Assembly (NCBI GenBank): GCA_965223095.1
Contig: OZ244979.1
Location: 2,046,001-2,110,000 of the forward strand
Direction: 5' to 3'
Origin: J054 sp965223095
GTDB lineage: Bacteria; Pseudomonadota; Gammaproteobacteria; Steroidobacterales; GCA-2729495
DNA length: 64,000 nt
The notes under the pieces were generated by a model that searched no databases, had not been told where the DNA came from, and saw only the letters and a list, made by a program, of their open reading frames with translations. Shown piece after piece: positions 16,929 through 24,544 of this stretch. Positions within the stretch are counted from its first letter, which is position 1; each line of letters opens with the position of its first letter. A program made the position numbers and the translations under genes.

Positions 16929-18509
16929 ATGTCAGCTAATCTCATGGAAAATAACAATATTATTGAACAGCTTTCCACGGCAGTGGGGGCCGGCAACGTG
17001 CTCACCGATGAGGCCGACCGCGAATTCTACGCCATGGATGTGTACAACTTTCGCGAACTGCCCCTGGCCGTGGTGCAGCCCGGGAGCGTGGAGGAGGTCC
17101 AGCAAGTCGCTCGCATCGCCTCATCAGCCGGCGTGGCCATGGTGCCGCGTGGTGGCGGCGCCTCCTATACCGATGCCTACCTGCCCAGCACGCCGAACTC
17201 GATCATTCTCGATACCGAACGTATGCAGCGGATCGTCGAAATTAATGAAGAGGACATGTATGTCACGGTGGAGCCCGGCATTACCTGGGCCGATCTCACC
17301 GAAAAGCTGGCCGAGAAAAATTTGCGCACGGCCTTTTGGGGCCCATTTTCTGGGCTGAAGGCCACCATCGGCGGCTCCATGTCACAAAATTCCGTGAGTT
17401 TGGGTTCGGGTAACTACGGTTGTTCGGCGGAAACGGCGCTGTCTTTCGACATCGTATTGGCCAATGGTGAGTTGCTGAGCACCAGCTCGAACGCCATGGA
17501 AAACAGCCCGCCGTTTTTCCGTTGGTATGGCCCGGACCTCACGGGCTTGTTCACCGGCGATGCTGGCGCCTTGGGATTCAAAGCGCGCATTACTCTCCGC
17601 TTGATTCCAAAGCCCAGCCACCATGCCACGGCCTCGTTTGGCTTCGATACCTATCAAGGCATGTCCAGCGCCATGGCCGCGGCCACGCGTACCGGTGTGG
17701 TGGCTGATAACTTCGGCCTGGATCCGAAATTGCAACAAGGCCAATTGGGCAGCACCAGTACCAAAGATGCTGTGGATGCCGTACTGGCGGTGCTGAAAAC
17801 ATCTACGAATCCCGTGGATGGTTTATCCCGCGTGATGAAAATGGCCATCGCCGGCAAGCGCTTTTTGTCGGCCTTTGACTATTCCGCGCATTTCGTCGTC
17901 GAGGGCAGCAGCCGTGCCGAAGTGAACGCGAAGCTGGCGCAAGTGCGCACAGCCGCGGAACCCCACGGCACGGAAATCGCCAATACTATTCCCACGGTGT
18001 TACGGGCCATGCCGTTTATCCCGCTGTATCCGATTCTCGGACCGCGGGGTCAGCGTTGGGTGCCGATGCACGGGATCTTGCCGCTGTCGCGCTTGCATGA
18101 TTTTCATGATCAGTTGCAAAAGGTGTATGTCGAATACGCTGATCGCATGACAGAACATAAAGTTGAGAAGGCCGCCATGTTTACCAGTATTAGTACCACA
18201 GCATTGCTGTATGAGCCGGTGTTTTACTGGGAAGACGATCGTACGCCGTTCCACAAGCGCTACCTGCCGCAAGAGTATTTGGACATGTTGCCGGAGTACC
18301 CGGCCAACCCACAGGGGCGTGCGTTGGTTGCCGAAATGAAGGGCAAGATCCAGGACGTATTTTGCCGTGTCGGCGCGACGCACATGCAGGTGGGTAAGTC
18401 CTATCCCTACATGCGCGGTCGCCAACCCGAGGCTTCGCGCGTGCTCAAAGAGCTTAAACACTCTTTGGATCCGCAGGGATTGATGAACCCAGGCGCCCTT
18501 GGCCTGTGA
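16929..18509 (+). CDS. FAD-linked oxidase (PCMH-type FAD domain, GlcD/VAO-like)
   Basis: A 526-residue flavoprotein oxidising an alcohol, hydroxy-acid or benzylic substrate. The FAD-binding domain (about 35-215) shows VVQPGSVEEVQQVARIA, PRGGGASYTDAY, TVEPGITWADL, GSMSQNSVSLGSGNYG and GDAGALGFKARITLRL. The C-terminal substrate domain ends with LKHSLDPQGLMNPG, typical of the FAD-oxidase C family. ATG 16929 is preferred because AAGAGG lies 7 nt upstream. There is no signal peptide, so it is cytoplasmic unless carried out with a partner. The stop overlaps the GTG start of the next gene. The downstream [2Fe-2S] protein and cytochrome c suggest electron transfer out of the flavin, as in 4-cresol dehydrogenase systems. 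This is inferred. Confidence 0.87.
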   Translation: MSANLMENNNIIEQLSTAVGAGNVLTDEADREFYAMDVYNFRELPLAVVQPGSVEEVQQVARIASSAGVAMVPRGGGASYTDAYLPSTPNSIILDTERMQRIVEINEEDMYVTVEPGITWADLTEKLAEKNLRTAFWGPFSGLKATIGGSMSQNSVSLGSGNYGCSAETALSFDIVLANGELLSTSSNAMENSPPFFRWYGPDLTGLFTGDAGALGFKARITLRLIPKPSHHATASFGFDTYQGMSSAMAAATRTGVVADNFGLDPKLQQGQLGSTSTKDAVDAVLAVLKTSTNPVDGLSRVMKMAIAGKRFLSAFDYSAHFVVEGSSRAEVNAKLAQVRTAAEPHGTEIANTIPTVLRAMPFIPLYPILGPRGQRWVPMHGILPLSRLHDFHDQLQKVYVEYADRMTEHKVEKAAMFTSISTTALLYEPVFYWEDDRTPFHKRYLPQEYLDMLPEYPANPQGRALVAEMKGKIQDVFCRVGATHMQVGKSYPYMRGRQPEASRVLKELKHSLDPQGLMNPGALGL

Positions 18510-19369
18510 AGCGGCAGAAAACAGCCCAAGTGGCCTGGTCGCGCCGTAGCTTTATGGGCATTGCCGCCTTGGCCGGTTTGGATGCCAGCCAGGCGATGGC
18601 GCTGCCCGCCATTGGCCCCGCGGCTGATTGCATCAAGGGTGATTTGACTGACCCTGCCGAAAACCTGCGCCAGCTCATTCGCATCACCGCCAGTCGGGAT
18701 GAAGAAGACGTTCCTTGGTGGTTCAACGGCATTATCTATGGAATGATCGGCGAAGACGCGCCCGTGCCGCTATTTTTGTTTGAAGGTTTGGAAATTTATT
18801 GGATGGCTCCTTTGGGCGATGGCAGTTATGAGCTCACCGGGGGCACGATCTCGTTTTTTCGCGATCTGAATTCGGGAAAGATGATCGAAGACTTCCAGAA
18901 TCCATTCACGGGGAAGGTCAACAAAGTCAGTGCCGCGGCCCAAGGTGGTGGTGCGGGTCGCGGGTTCAACTATTCGGTAAACGGCATTCGCGCGAGCTGG
19001 CGTTTGGATGATATTCCGGCTCGGCCCTTGCTGCTGGAGTGGCATGCCGCGCGCGATACGGTTTGGTTGCACAATCGCACCGCCTATCCGCCGGGTACGC
19101 CGCCGCCGCGCGAGCAACGTCAAACCATGTTCGTACCCTTGGATCAGTTCAACGATGACAAAGTGCGCAATTTACCCACGCTGTTTAGCTCCACGGTGAT
19201 ACAGCCCTGGTTTCGCTGGATGGACATGGGTGATCGGCCGGGGCATACCATTTGGCATGCCGGTGGCGCTAAGATTCGTTCCATTGATGAACTGCCGAAA
19301 GAATTTCGCGAACGCGCTGAGGCGGAGCACCCGGAGAGATTGACCGCACGCCCAGAAACCGACAGCTAG
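18506..19369 (+). CDS. Tat-exported DUF1838 family protein (first of two)
   Basis: A 287-residue protein starting at a GTG that overlaps the FAD-oxidase stop (GTGA), so translation is coupled. The N-terminus has a twin-arginine signal, SRRSFM (12-17), followed by a hydrophobic stretch and a likely cut near AMALPA. The mature part carries segments recurring in the paralogue downstream: LTDPAENLRQLIRI, FEGLEIYWMAPLGDGSYEL, DFQNPFTGKVNKVS and the GHTIWHAGG end region, which fit DUF1838. Export by Tat implies folding before transport, often with a cofactor, but no cofactor motif is recognised. Activity is unknown. It is probably a periplasmic component of the oxidation pathway. Confidence 0.8.
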   Translation: MKRQKTAQVAWSRRSFMGIAALAGLDASQAMALPAIGPAADCIKGDLTDPAENLRQLIRITASRDEEDVPWWFNGIIYGMIGEDAPVPLFLFEGLEIYWMAPLGDGSYELTGGTISFFRDLNSGKMIEDFQNPFTGKVNKVSAAAQGGGAGRGFNYSVNGIRASWRLDDIPARPLLLEWHAARDTVWLHNRTAYPPGTPPPREQRQTMFVPLDQFNDDKVRNLPTLFSSTVIQPWFRWMDMGDRPGHTIWHAGGAKIRSIDELPKEFRERAEAEHPERLTARPETDS

Positions 19370-19409
19370 ATTTCATTCGATCCTGCCAACACCTGCCTAG
19401 GAAAAAGCC

Positions 19410-20447
19410 ATGCTTTATTCAAGTCAATTAAAAGCTCTCACCGATAGACGTAATTTGTTGCGCAATGTGTTTACTTTGGGTGGTGCTGCGGCGGTTCTGC
19501 CGGGGATTAGCGCTTGTGCCCAAGAATCTTCCGCGCCTCCGGCAACGCCGATCGCGCCGGAAGTGCCGACACCGCCACCGGTGGCTAGCGTTCCGGAGCT
19601 AAAGCTCGATATCGATTTCAAGGATCCGGCGCAAAACTTACGCGCCTTCGTTAAGGTCATGGGTAACCTGGACCCGTCGGTGGAAACCGTCGGCTGGTTT
19701 GGCGGCGACGTCTTCGCGGTGACTTCTCCCGACAAACCTTTGCAAAAAATGTATGGTGTGGAGGGCATGGGTGTATTGCGCACTGTGGCGCAAGACGATG
19801 GCAGTTACCGCTTATTCAATCGTGAGTGCGCGTTTTATACCCACCCCTTTACCGGCCAATATATCGATACCTGGCAAAATCCGTTTACTGGCGAAGAAGT
19901 TAAGGTGTCGCCGATCCACAACCTCACGGTCAATGCCGAAGTGGCACCCGTATTCAAGATGGATTTCGACGGCAAGGTCCAAGAGATACCCTTTGCGCCG
20001 CCTTGGTGGGTACAAGAGAAGATCGATACGGTAATGAACATGTTCGAGGTGCATGTCGCGCCGCCCAGTCCCATGAGCGTAGAGGAGTGGCCCCGGGAGT
20101 CGGCTGGACCCATCAATCGCATCAGCGAAATGTTTCATCGTTCCATGAAACTCTCGGATCTGCAGGACGAGAGTTTGACGTCGGTAGATCACACGGGTGT
20201 TTGGACGCGCATCGGCCCTTGGTTGCCGTGGATGTTGCAAGGCCAAGCAGAAGGTCATTTGCTGTATCGCACCTTCATGACCCGGCCACAGACGATCGAC
20301 CGCATGCCCGATCGTTTACTGCGTCAGGTGGCGGATAACTTAGGGGAGCAATATTTCCAGGCACCACCGATGGATTCTTGGGGTAGCGAAAACGATTCCA
20401 GCTTTAGCGTTTATATGGCGGAGAATGAGCCGCAACCGGCCAAATAA
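19410..20447 (+). CDS. DUF1838 family lipoprotein with RR-type signal (second of two)
   Basis: A 345-residue paralogue of the preceding protein. The N-terminus has DRRNLLRNV (twin Arg at 13-14), a hydrophobic stretch, and a lipobox GISAC with Cys36, so it is probably a Tat-dependent lipoprotein. A Pro-rich linker (about 40-65) leads to the DUF1838 part: FKDPAQNLRAFVKVMG, GMGVLRTVAQDDGSYRLF, YIDTWQNPFTGEEVKVSPI, and HTGVWTRIGPWLPWMLQGQ (quoted in separate pieces). AGGA precedes ATG 19410 by 8 nt. Shared NPFTG and DGSY blocks show common descent with the upstream protein. Anchoring in the membrane beside a lipoprotein cytochrome suggests a periplasmic complex. The function is unknown. Confidence 0.8.
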   Translation: MLYSSQLKALTDRRNLLRNVFTLGGAAAVLPGISACAQESSAPPATPIAPEVPTPPPVASVPELKLDIDFKDPAQNLRAFVKVMGNLDPSVETVGWFGGDVFAVTSPDKPLQKMYGVEGMGVLRTVAQDDGSYRLFNRECAFYTHPFTGQYIDTWQNPFTGEEVKVSPIHNLTVNAEVAPVFKMDFDGKVQEIPFAPPWWVQEKIDTVMNMFEVHVAPPSPMSVEEWPRESAGPINRISEMFHRSMKLSDLQDESLTSVDHTGVWTRIGPWLPWMLQGQAEGHLLYRTFMTRPQTIDRMPDRLLRQVADNLGEQYFQAPPMDSWGSENDSSFSVYMAENEPQPAK

Positions 20448-20456
20448 CGACCGCGC

Positions 20457-20924
20457 ATGATCGAGTTTTCGGTTAACGATATAGCTGTGCAGCTGGATGT
20501 CCCCGCGGACATGCCGCTGCTCTGGGTGCTGCGCGATGAACTGGGCTTGACCGGCACCAAGTACGGTTGCGGGATCGCGCAATGTGGTGCTTGCACCGTG
20601 CATATCGAGGGTCAGGCGGTGCGGTCTTGCGTGATGCCCATTAGTGCAGTGGCGGGCAAGGCGGTTAAGACCATTGAAGGCTTAGCAACACCAGAAAATT
20701 TACACGCTGTGCAGTCGGCCTGGATTGAGGAGCAAGTGCCCCAGTGCGGTTACTGTCAGCCGGGCATGATCATGGCCGTCGCCGCTTTACTCAATACAAA
20801 TCCGAATCCCGATGATGAGACCATTGATCGGTCCATCACCAATATTTGTCGTTGTGGTACCTATCCGCGGGTCCGCAAGGCTATACATCGGGCCGCCCAG
20901 GCTTTGTCGCCGGCAGCCCCGTAG
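20457..20924 (+). CDS. [2Fe-2S] small subunit of xanthine-oxidase family (isoquinoline oxidoreductase alpha type)
   Basis: A 155-residue protein with two [2Fe-2S] centres in the order typical of IorA and other small subunits of molybdenum hydroxylases. The plant-ferredoxin-type cluster uses C38, C43, C46 and C58 (YGCGIAQCGAC and RSC). The second uses C97, C100, C131 and C133 (QCGYCQPGM and ICRCG). In known systems it carries electrons from the molybdenum subunit to a cytochrome c or flavin. A cytochrome c gene follows 6 nt after its stop, as in IorA-type operons. The molybdenum-binding large subunit, normally adjacent, is absent here. It may pair with a remote subunit or serve the FAD oxidase. 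Confidence 0.9.
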   Translation: MIEFSVNDIAVQLDVPADMPLLWVLRDELGLTGTKYGCGIAQCGACTVHIEGQAVRSCVMPISAVAGKAVKTIEGLATPENLHAVQSAWIEEQVPQCGYCQPGMIMAVAALLNTNPNPDDETIDRSITNICRCGTYPRVRKAIHRAAQALSPAAP

Positions 20925-20930
20925 AACGAT

Positions 20931-21434
20931 ATGGAGAAGTCTGTGAAGCGTACATCGGTTATGTTTTTAGTTCTCGCCGCTTTGTCCGTCTGGCTGTTAG
21001 CGGCTTGTGGTCCGAAGCCCAGCAGTACGGAATCCGGCGCGGACCAAGCCGGTGCTGGCGGCAGCGCTGGCGATGGCGCTGCAGCAGAGCCCGCCTACGA
21101 TATGGCCAGCTTGGTGGCGGCGGCCGACGTGAAGCGCGGGCAAACACTCTATTTGCAGTGCCGTGCCTGCCATGCCTTAAATGACGGTGAGCCGCATAAG
21201 GTTGGGCCGAACCTGCACGGATTTTTCGATAAGCCCGCGGCGCAAGCACCCGGGTTCGCCTATTCCGATGCGCTCAAGGCGGCTGATGTTACCTGGGATG
21301 TCAACGCGCTGGACCAGTGGCTCGCCAGTCCCAGCCGTTTGGTGCCGGGTACGAGTATGGTATTTATCGGCGTGTCCAAACCCGAAGATCGCGCCAGCGT
21401 GATTGCCTACTTGCAGGCAGCAACGACGGACTAG
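20931..21434 (+). CDS. Lipoprotein class I cytochrome c
   Basis: A 167-residue monoheme cytochrome c of c2/c-552 style. The N-terminal signal ends in a lipobox, LLAAC, with Cys26, so it is tethered to a membrane facing the periplasm. A Gly/Ala/Ser linker (28-60) follows. The heme site is C77-R-A-C80-H81, GPNLHGFF lies downstream, and the likely axial Met is M143 in PGTSMVF. It starts 6 nt after the [2Fe-2S] gene and ends the catabolic block. A palindromic repeat begins at the last base of its stop codon. It should accept electrons from the block's dehydrogenases and pass them to a terminal oxidase. Confidence 0.92.
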   Translation: MEKSVKRTSVMFLVLAALSVWLLAACGPKPSSTESGADQAGAGGSAGDGAAAEPAYDMASLVAAADVKRGQTLYLQCRACHALNDGEPHKVGPNLHGFFDKPAAQAPGFAYSDALKAADVTWDVNALDQWLASPSRLVPGTSMVFIGVSKPEDRASVIAYLQAATTD

Positions 21435-21544
21435 GGGGTCGAACCGATTTATTCAGGTAGCTTCGTGGCATCAATCGGCCGGCATCGGGGATAGCCAACA
21501 CGACTCCAATCGATAACCGTGCATGAATAAATCGATTCGACCCC
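21434..21544. repeat. Palindromic repeat, GGGGTCGAACCGAT family (copy 2, long centre)
   Basis: The left arm GGGGTCGAACCGATTTATTCA starts at 21434-21435. The right arm at 21524-21544 is its complement with one mismatch (CGAATCGA in place of CGAACCGA). The arms enclose a 68-nt centre unlike the other copies. It begins on the last base of the cytochrome c stop codon. The outer 14 nt match copy 1 exactly and copy 3 except for a C/T change. Confidence 0.75.
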
Positions 21545-21642
21545 TGTTACCGGCTGAGCTGTTTTAGGCGCATTTCGATACTACGGCGATTGCTAGTGGC
21601 CAGCGATGAACGCACCAGGTGGGTGATGTCAGTGGACGAATG

Positions 21643-21655
21643 AATCGGTTCGACC
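21643..21655. repeat. Half-copy of the GGTTCGACC repeat end
   Basis: AATCGGTTCGACC matches the inner part of the right arm of the palindrome family, but no matching left arm is close by. It lies about 100 nt after copy 2 and directly before the Pho-box-like site of phoB, so it may be a remnant. Confidence 0.4.
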
Positions 21656-21660
21656 TCCTG

Positions 21661-21694
21661 TCGTCATCTTTCTGTAACAGTGCCTTGTTTTAAT
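21661..21694 (+). promoter_or_regulatory. Pho-box-like site and -10 element before phoB
   Basis: TCGTCATCTTTCTGTAAC (21661-21678) fits the PhoB box pattern of two CTGTCAT-like repeats 11 nt apart (consensus CTGTCATAAATCTGTCAC). GTCAT and CTGTAAC are well kept, while the first two bases and the spacer differ. A TTTAAT -10-like element lies 10 nt downstream (21689-21694), the usual spacing when PhoB replaces the -35 contact. This suggests that phoBR is autoregulated under phosphate limitation. Confidence 0.6.
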
Positions 21695-21719
21695 CAACGG
21701 CTATTGACGGAATAGTCCC

Positions 21720-22406
21720 ATGAGCCCCCATCGCATACTGGTCGTGGAAGATGAAGAGGCGATCCGGCAAATGCTCGTGTTTAATTTATCACGCGCGGGT
21801 TTTGTTGTGTGTCAGGCCGTGGATTCTCGCAGTGCGCGCGAGTCCATTGCCAATGAGCGGCCCGATCTGGTCTTAATGGACTGGATGTTGCCTGATTCCT
21901 CAGGTCTAGAGCTGACGCGAGCTTTACGCCGCGAAGAACTCAACCGCGATTTACCCATCATCATGTTGACCGCGCGGTCGGCCGAAGGCGACAAAATCAC
22001 GGGTTTGGATGGCGGCGCTGATGACTATATTACCAAGCCCTTTTCCCGGCGTGAGTTGTTGTCCCGTATTAAAGCATTGTTGCGCCGCACCGCCGACTCC
22101 GCGGAGGAACGCATTGTGGCGGGCAGCCTAACTTTAGACCCAGTCAGTCATCGCGTAACGGTGGCTGATTCAGAAGTTTCACTCGGGCCGAAGGAGTTTC
22201 GATTGCTACAATTTTTGATGAGCAATCCAGAACGAGTCTATTCTCGCCCCCAAATTCTTGATCAGGTTTGGGGTCAAAATGTTTATGTGGAGGAGCGGAC
22301 CGTGGATGTGCATATCCGCCGCTTGCGTAAAGCCTTGGAAGAGCATGCAGTCGACGCTTACATTCAAACCGTACGCGGCGCGGGTTATCGATTTTCGGTG
22401 TGCTAG
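21720..22406 (+). CDS. phoB: Phosphate regulon response regulator PhoB
   Basis: A 228-residue OmpR/PhoB-type response regulator. The receiver domain has the acidic pair VEDEE (9-13), phospho-acceptor D54 (LMDWMLPD), T84 (MLTAR) and K106 (ITKPFSRREL). The C-terminal winged helix has SLGPKEFRLLQFLMSNPERVYSR and ends in HIRRLRKALE and TVRGAGYRF. When phosphorylated by PhoR it activates genes with Pho boxes. The gene overlaps phoR, and a Pho-box-like site lies upstream. Context with phoR, phoU and pst makes the name secure. Confidence 0.96.
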   Translation: MSPHRILVVEDEEAIRQMLVFNLSRAGFVVCQAVDSRSARESIANERPDLVLMDWMLPDSSGLELTRALRREELNRDLPIIMLTARSAEGDKITGLDGGADDYITKPFSRRELLSRIKALLRRTADSAEERIVAGSLTLDPVSHRVTVADSEVSLGPKEFRLLQFLMSNPERVYSRPQILDQVWGQNVYVEERTVDVHIRRLRKALEEHAVDAYIQTVRGAGYRFSVC

Positions 22407-23698
22407 TGTTGCCGTCTATTTGGTATAGAGTGTTATTACGGCATGCGGCTGTGCTGTTGGGCGGCGCACTAATTGGCGGGCTTTACGATTCCATTGTCAT
22501 TGGATTGCTGGTCGCAGTCTTCTTAATGCTGCTTTGGCATCTCTATAATTTGTATTTAATGGAACGTTGGTTGCTGGCTGGTAAGCAGGCTCCCTGGGCT
22601 GAAGGAAATGGTCTTTGGTCACAGCTATTTTCCCGAATTCAAGCCATTTATGATTCCCGCGATTCCCATCAAGTGAAATGGCGGCGATTGGTCAAAGAGC
22701 TGCGCGCTTCTGTGAAAGTGTTTCCCGATGGCGGTGTGGTTTTGGGCGCGGACAACGAGATTATTCGTTGCAACAGGGTCGCTCGACGCCTGCTGGGGCT
22801 AAAGAAAAAGCGCGATCGCGGCATTCGCATCGACAACCTGCTGCGGCACCCTGATTTCGTGGCCTTTCTCGAGCATGGTGACAGTCAAGCCAGTGTGGAA
22901 ATACCGGCGCCGGAAAACCCAGAGCTTTGGTTGTCATGCCGCTTAATTCCCTACGGCATTGGACAGAAATTGCTATTGGTGCGGGATATTTCACGGATCG
23001 TGAAAGTGGACCGTATGCGCCAGAACTTCGTGGCCAATGCGTCCCACGAGTTACGTTCACCCCTGACGGTGATCACGGGCTATTTGGATAGCATGTCAGA
23101 TGATCAATCATTCCCTGGAGAGTGGCGTTCGCCGCTGGCTGATATGCAAGAACAAACAGCCCGCATGGAAGCATTGGTCAATGACCTTATGCAGCTTTCA
23201 ATGCTTGAGTCCGCGGAAACTAGTGGCCTTGACAAGATCGTTGATCTGCCGGAAATGTTGAAGTCTGCAAAGAGCGAGTTTTTATCAAGACTAGGCGAGC
23301 GAGTCAGCATCGATCTGCAGTTGTCCAGCGAGACGCGCTTGCGTGGCGAAACGCAGGAGATTCAGTCCGTCATCAACAATTTGCTCAGCAATGCCATTCG
23401 TTATACCCCCGAAGCTGGCGTCATTACCCTGAGCTGGGAGGCCGATAAGACCGGTGGGCGCTTAAGCGTCTCCGATACCGGCGTGGGGATTCCGCCAGAA
23501 GATATTCCACGTGTTACCGAACGTTTTTACCGTGCCGACAGCGGCAGGACGCGGGATCAAGGGGGCACAGGTTTGGGCTTGGCAATTGTTAAGCACATCC
23601 TTATCCGCCACGATGCAAGGCTTGATATACAAAGCGAGCTGGGTAAGGGCAGCCGATTTACCTGTTGTTTTCCGAAAAAACGCTTGGCATTTGTTTAG
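22400..23698 (+). CDS. phoR: Phosphate regulon sensor kinase PhoR
   Basis: A 432-residue membrane histidine kinase. Two hydrophobic helices near the N-terminus (about 12-48) are followed by a PAS-like region (about 105-195), the dimerisation domain with H216 in NASHELRSPLTVI, and the ATPase domain with NLLSNAIRYTPE (N-box), DTGVGIPPED (G1) and GGTGLGLAIVKH (G2). The GTG start at 22400 overlaps the phoB stop, so the two are translated together; nearby GTG 22406 is an alternative. The short periplasmic part fits a sensor that reads phosphate through the Pst transporter and PhoU rather than directly. Confidence 0.95.
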   Translation: MLVLPSIWYRVLLRHAAVLLGGALIGGLYDSIVIGLLVAVFLMLLWHLYNLYLMERWLLAGKQAPWAEGNGLWSQLFSRIQAIYDSRDSHQVKWRRLVKELRASVKVFPDGGVVLGADNEIIRCNRVARRLLGLKKKRDRGIRIDNLLRHPDFVAFLEHGDSQASVEIPAPENPELWLSCRLIPYGIGQKLLLVRDISRIVKVDRMRQNFVANASHELRSPLTVITGYLDSMSDDQSFPGEWRSPLADMQEQTARMEALVNDLMQLSMLESAETSGLDKIVDLPEMLKSAKSEFLSRLGERVSIDLQLSSETRLRGETQEIQSVINNLLSNAIRYTPEAGVITLSWEADKTGGRLSVSDTGVGIPPEDIPRVTERFYRADSGRTRDQGGTGLGLAIVKHILIRHDARLDIQSELGKGSRFTCCFPKKRLAFV

Positions 23699-23740
23699 TC
23701 GTTTAGATAATCGGGCTTTGCCGGAGCCTGGGAGTAAGTC

Positions 23741-24454
23741 ATGAGCTCGGATCAATTTACGCAACATATTTCAACGCGCTACAACGAGGAATTAGAAAAC
23801 CTCCGCGGCGAGGTTTTGCGCATGGGCGGGCAGGTGGAGAGTCATCTTGCCAGTGCGGTTGAAGCCATTACCGCGGGTGATAGTGAAATGGGTCTGAGCG
23901 TGGCGCGCCAGGACCACGTCATTAACCAAATGGAAGTTTCTATTGATGAGGAATGTAGCCGAATTCTGGCCACTAGAGCGCCGGCTGCGGGGGACCTGCG
24001 CCTAATCGTTGCCGTGATCAAGGTTATCACCGACCTGGAGCGGGTCGGCGATGAGGCGCAAAAAATTGCTTACCTGGCTTCAAAATTGGCCACCGAGCAG
24101 ACGCCCCACGATCACTATAGCGAACTGAAGGCCCTGGGAGAGCATGTGCAAGCGATGTTTCATGACGCCTTGGACGCCTTCTCACGACTCGACCCCAATG
24201 ACGCCTTACAGGTGGTGGAAGAGGATAAGTTGGTTGATGAAGAGTACGACCTGATTTCGCGCTCATGTATTTCGTTAATGATGGAAGATTCCCGCACCAT
24301 TCGCCGCTTCATGGACGTGACCTGGACGGCGCGAGCCTTGGAGCGTATTGGAGACCATTCCAAGAATATTTGCGAATATGTCATTTATCTCGTACACGGG
24401 CGCGATATCCGGCATTTGGGGCTAGAGCAGGTCAAAGAAGAAATCGCCGGTTAA
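23741..24454 (+). CDS. phoU: Phosphate signalling protein PhoU
   Basis: A 237-residue all-helical protein that links the Pst transporter to PhoR and represses the Pho regulon when phosphate is plentiful. Two three-helix repeats carry the metal-binding signatures E-x3-D-x3-D: LERVGDEAQKIAY in the first and LERIGDHSKNICEYV in the second. The start ATG 23741 follows a GGGAG site. The gene sits between phoR and pstS, whereas in E. coli phoU ends the pst operon. Confidence 0.95.
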   Translation: MSSDQFTQHISTRYNEELENLRGEVLRMGGQVESHLASAVEAITAGDSEMGLSVARQDHVINQMEVSIDEECSRILATRAPAAGDLRLIVAVIKVITDLERVGDEAQKIAYLASKLATEQTPHDHYSELKALGEHVQAMFHDALDAFSRLDPNDALQVVEEDKLVDEEYDLISRSCISLMMEDSRTIRRFMDVTWTARALERIGDHSKNICEYVIYLVHGRDIRHLGLEQVKEEIAG

Positions 24455-24466
24455 ATATCGCCGGCG

Positions 24467-24500
24467 CTGAAATACTTCCGTAACAAACCATCTCTAGACT
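24467..24500 (+). promoter_or_regulatory. Weak Pho-box-like site before pstS
   Basis: CTGAAATACTTCCGTAAC (24467-24484) matches 12 of 18 positions of the PhoB box consensus. It is followed 10 nt later by TAGACT (24495-24500), a possible -10. A PhoB-driven promoter here is expected from the biology of pstS, but the match is poor and pstS could also be read from the phoB promoter. Confidence 0.35.
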
Positions 24501-24544
24501 GCTTAGCTGTTAGTGATGAAACGGTTTTTTGGAGACCCAGGTTT

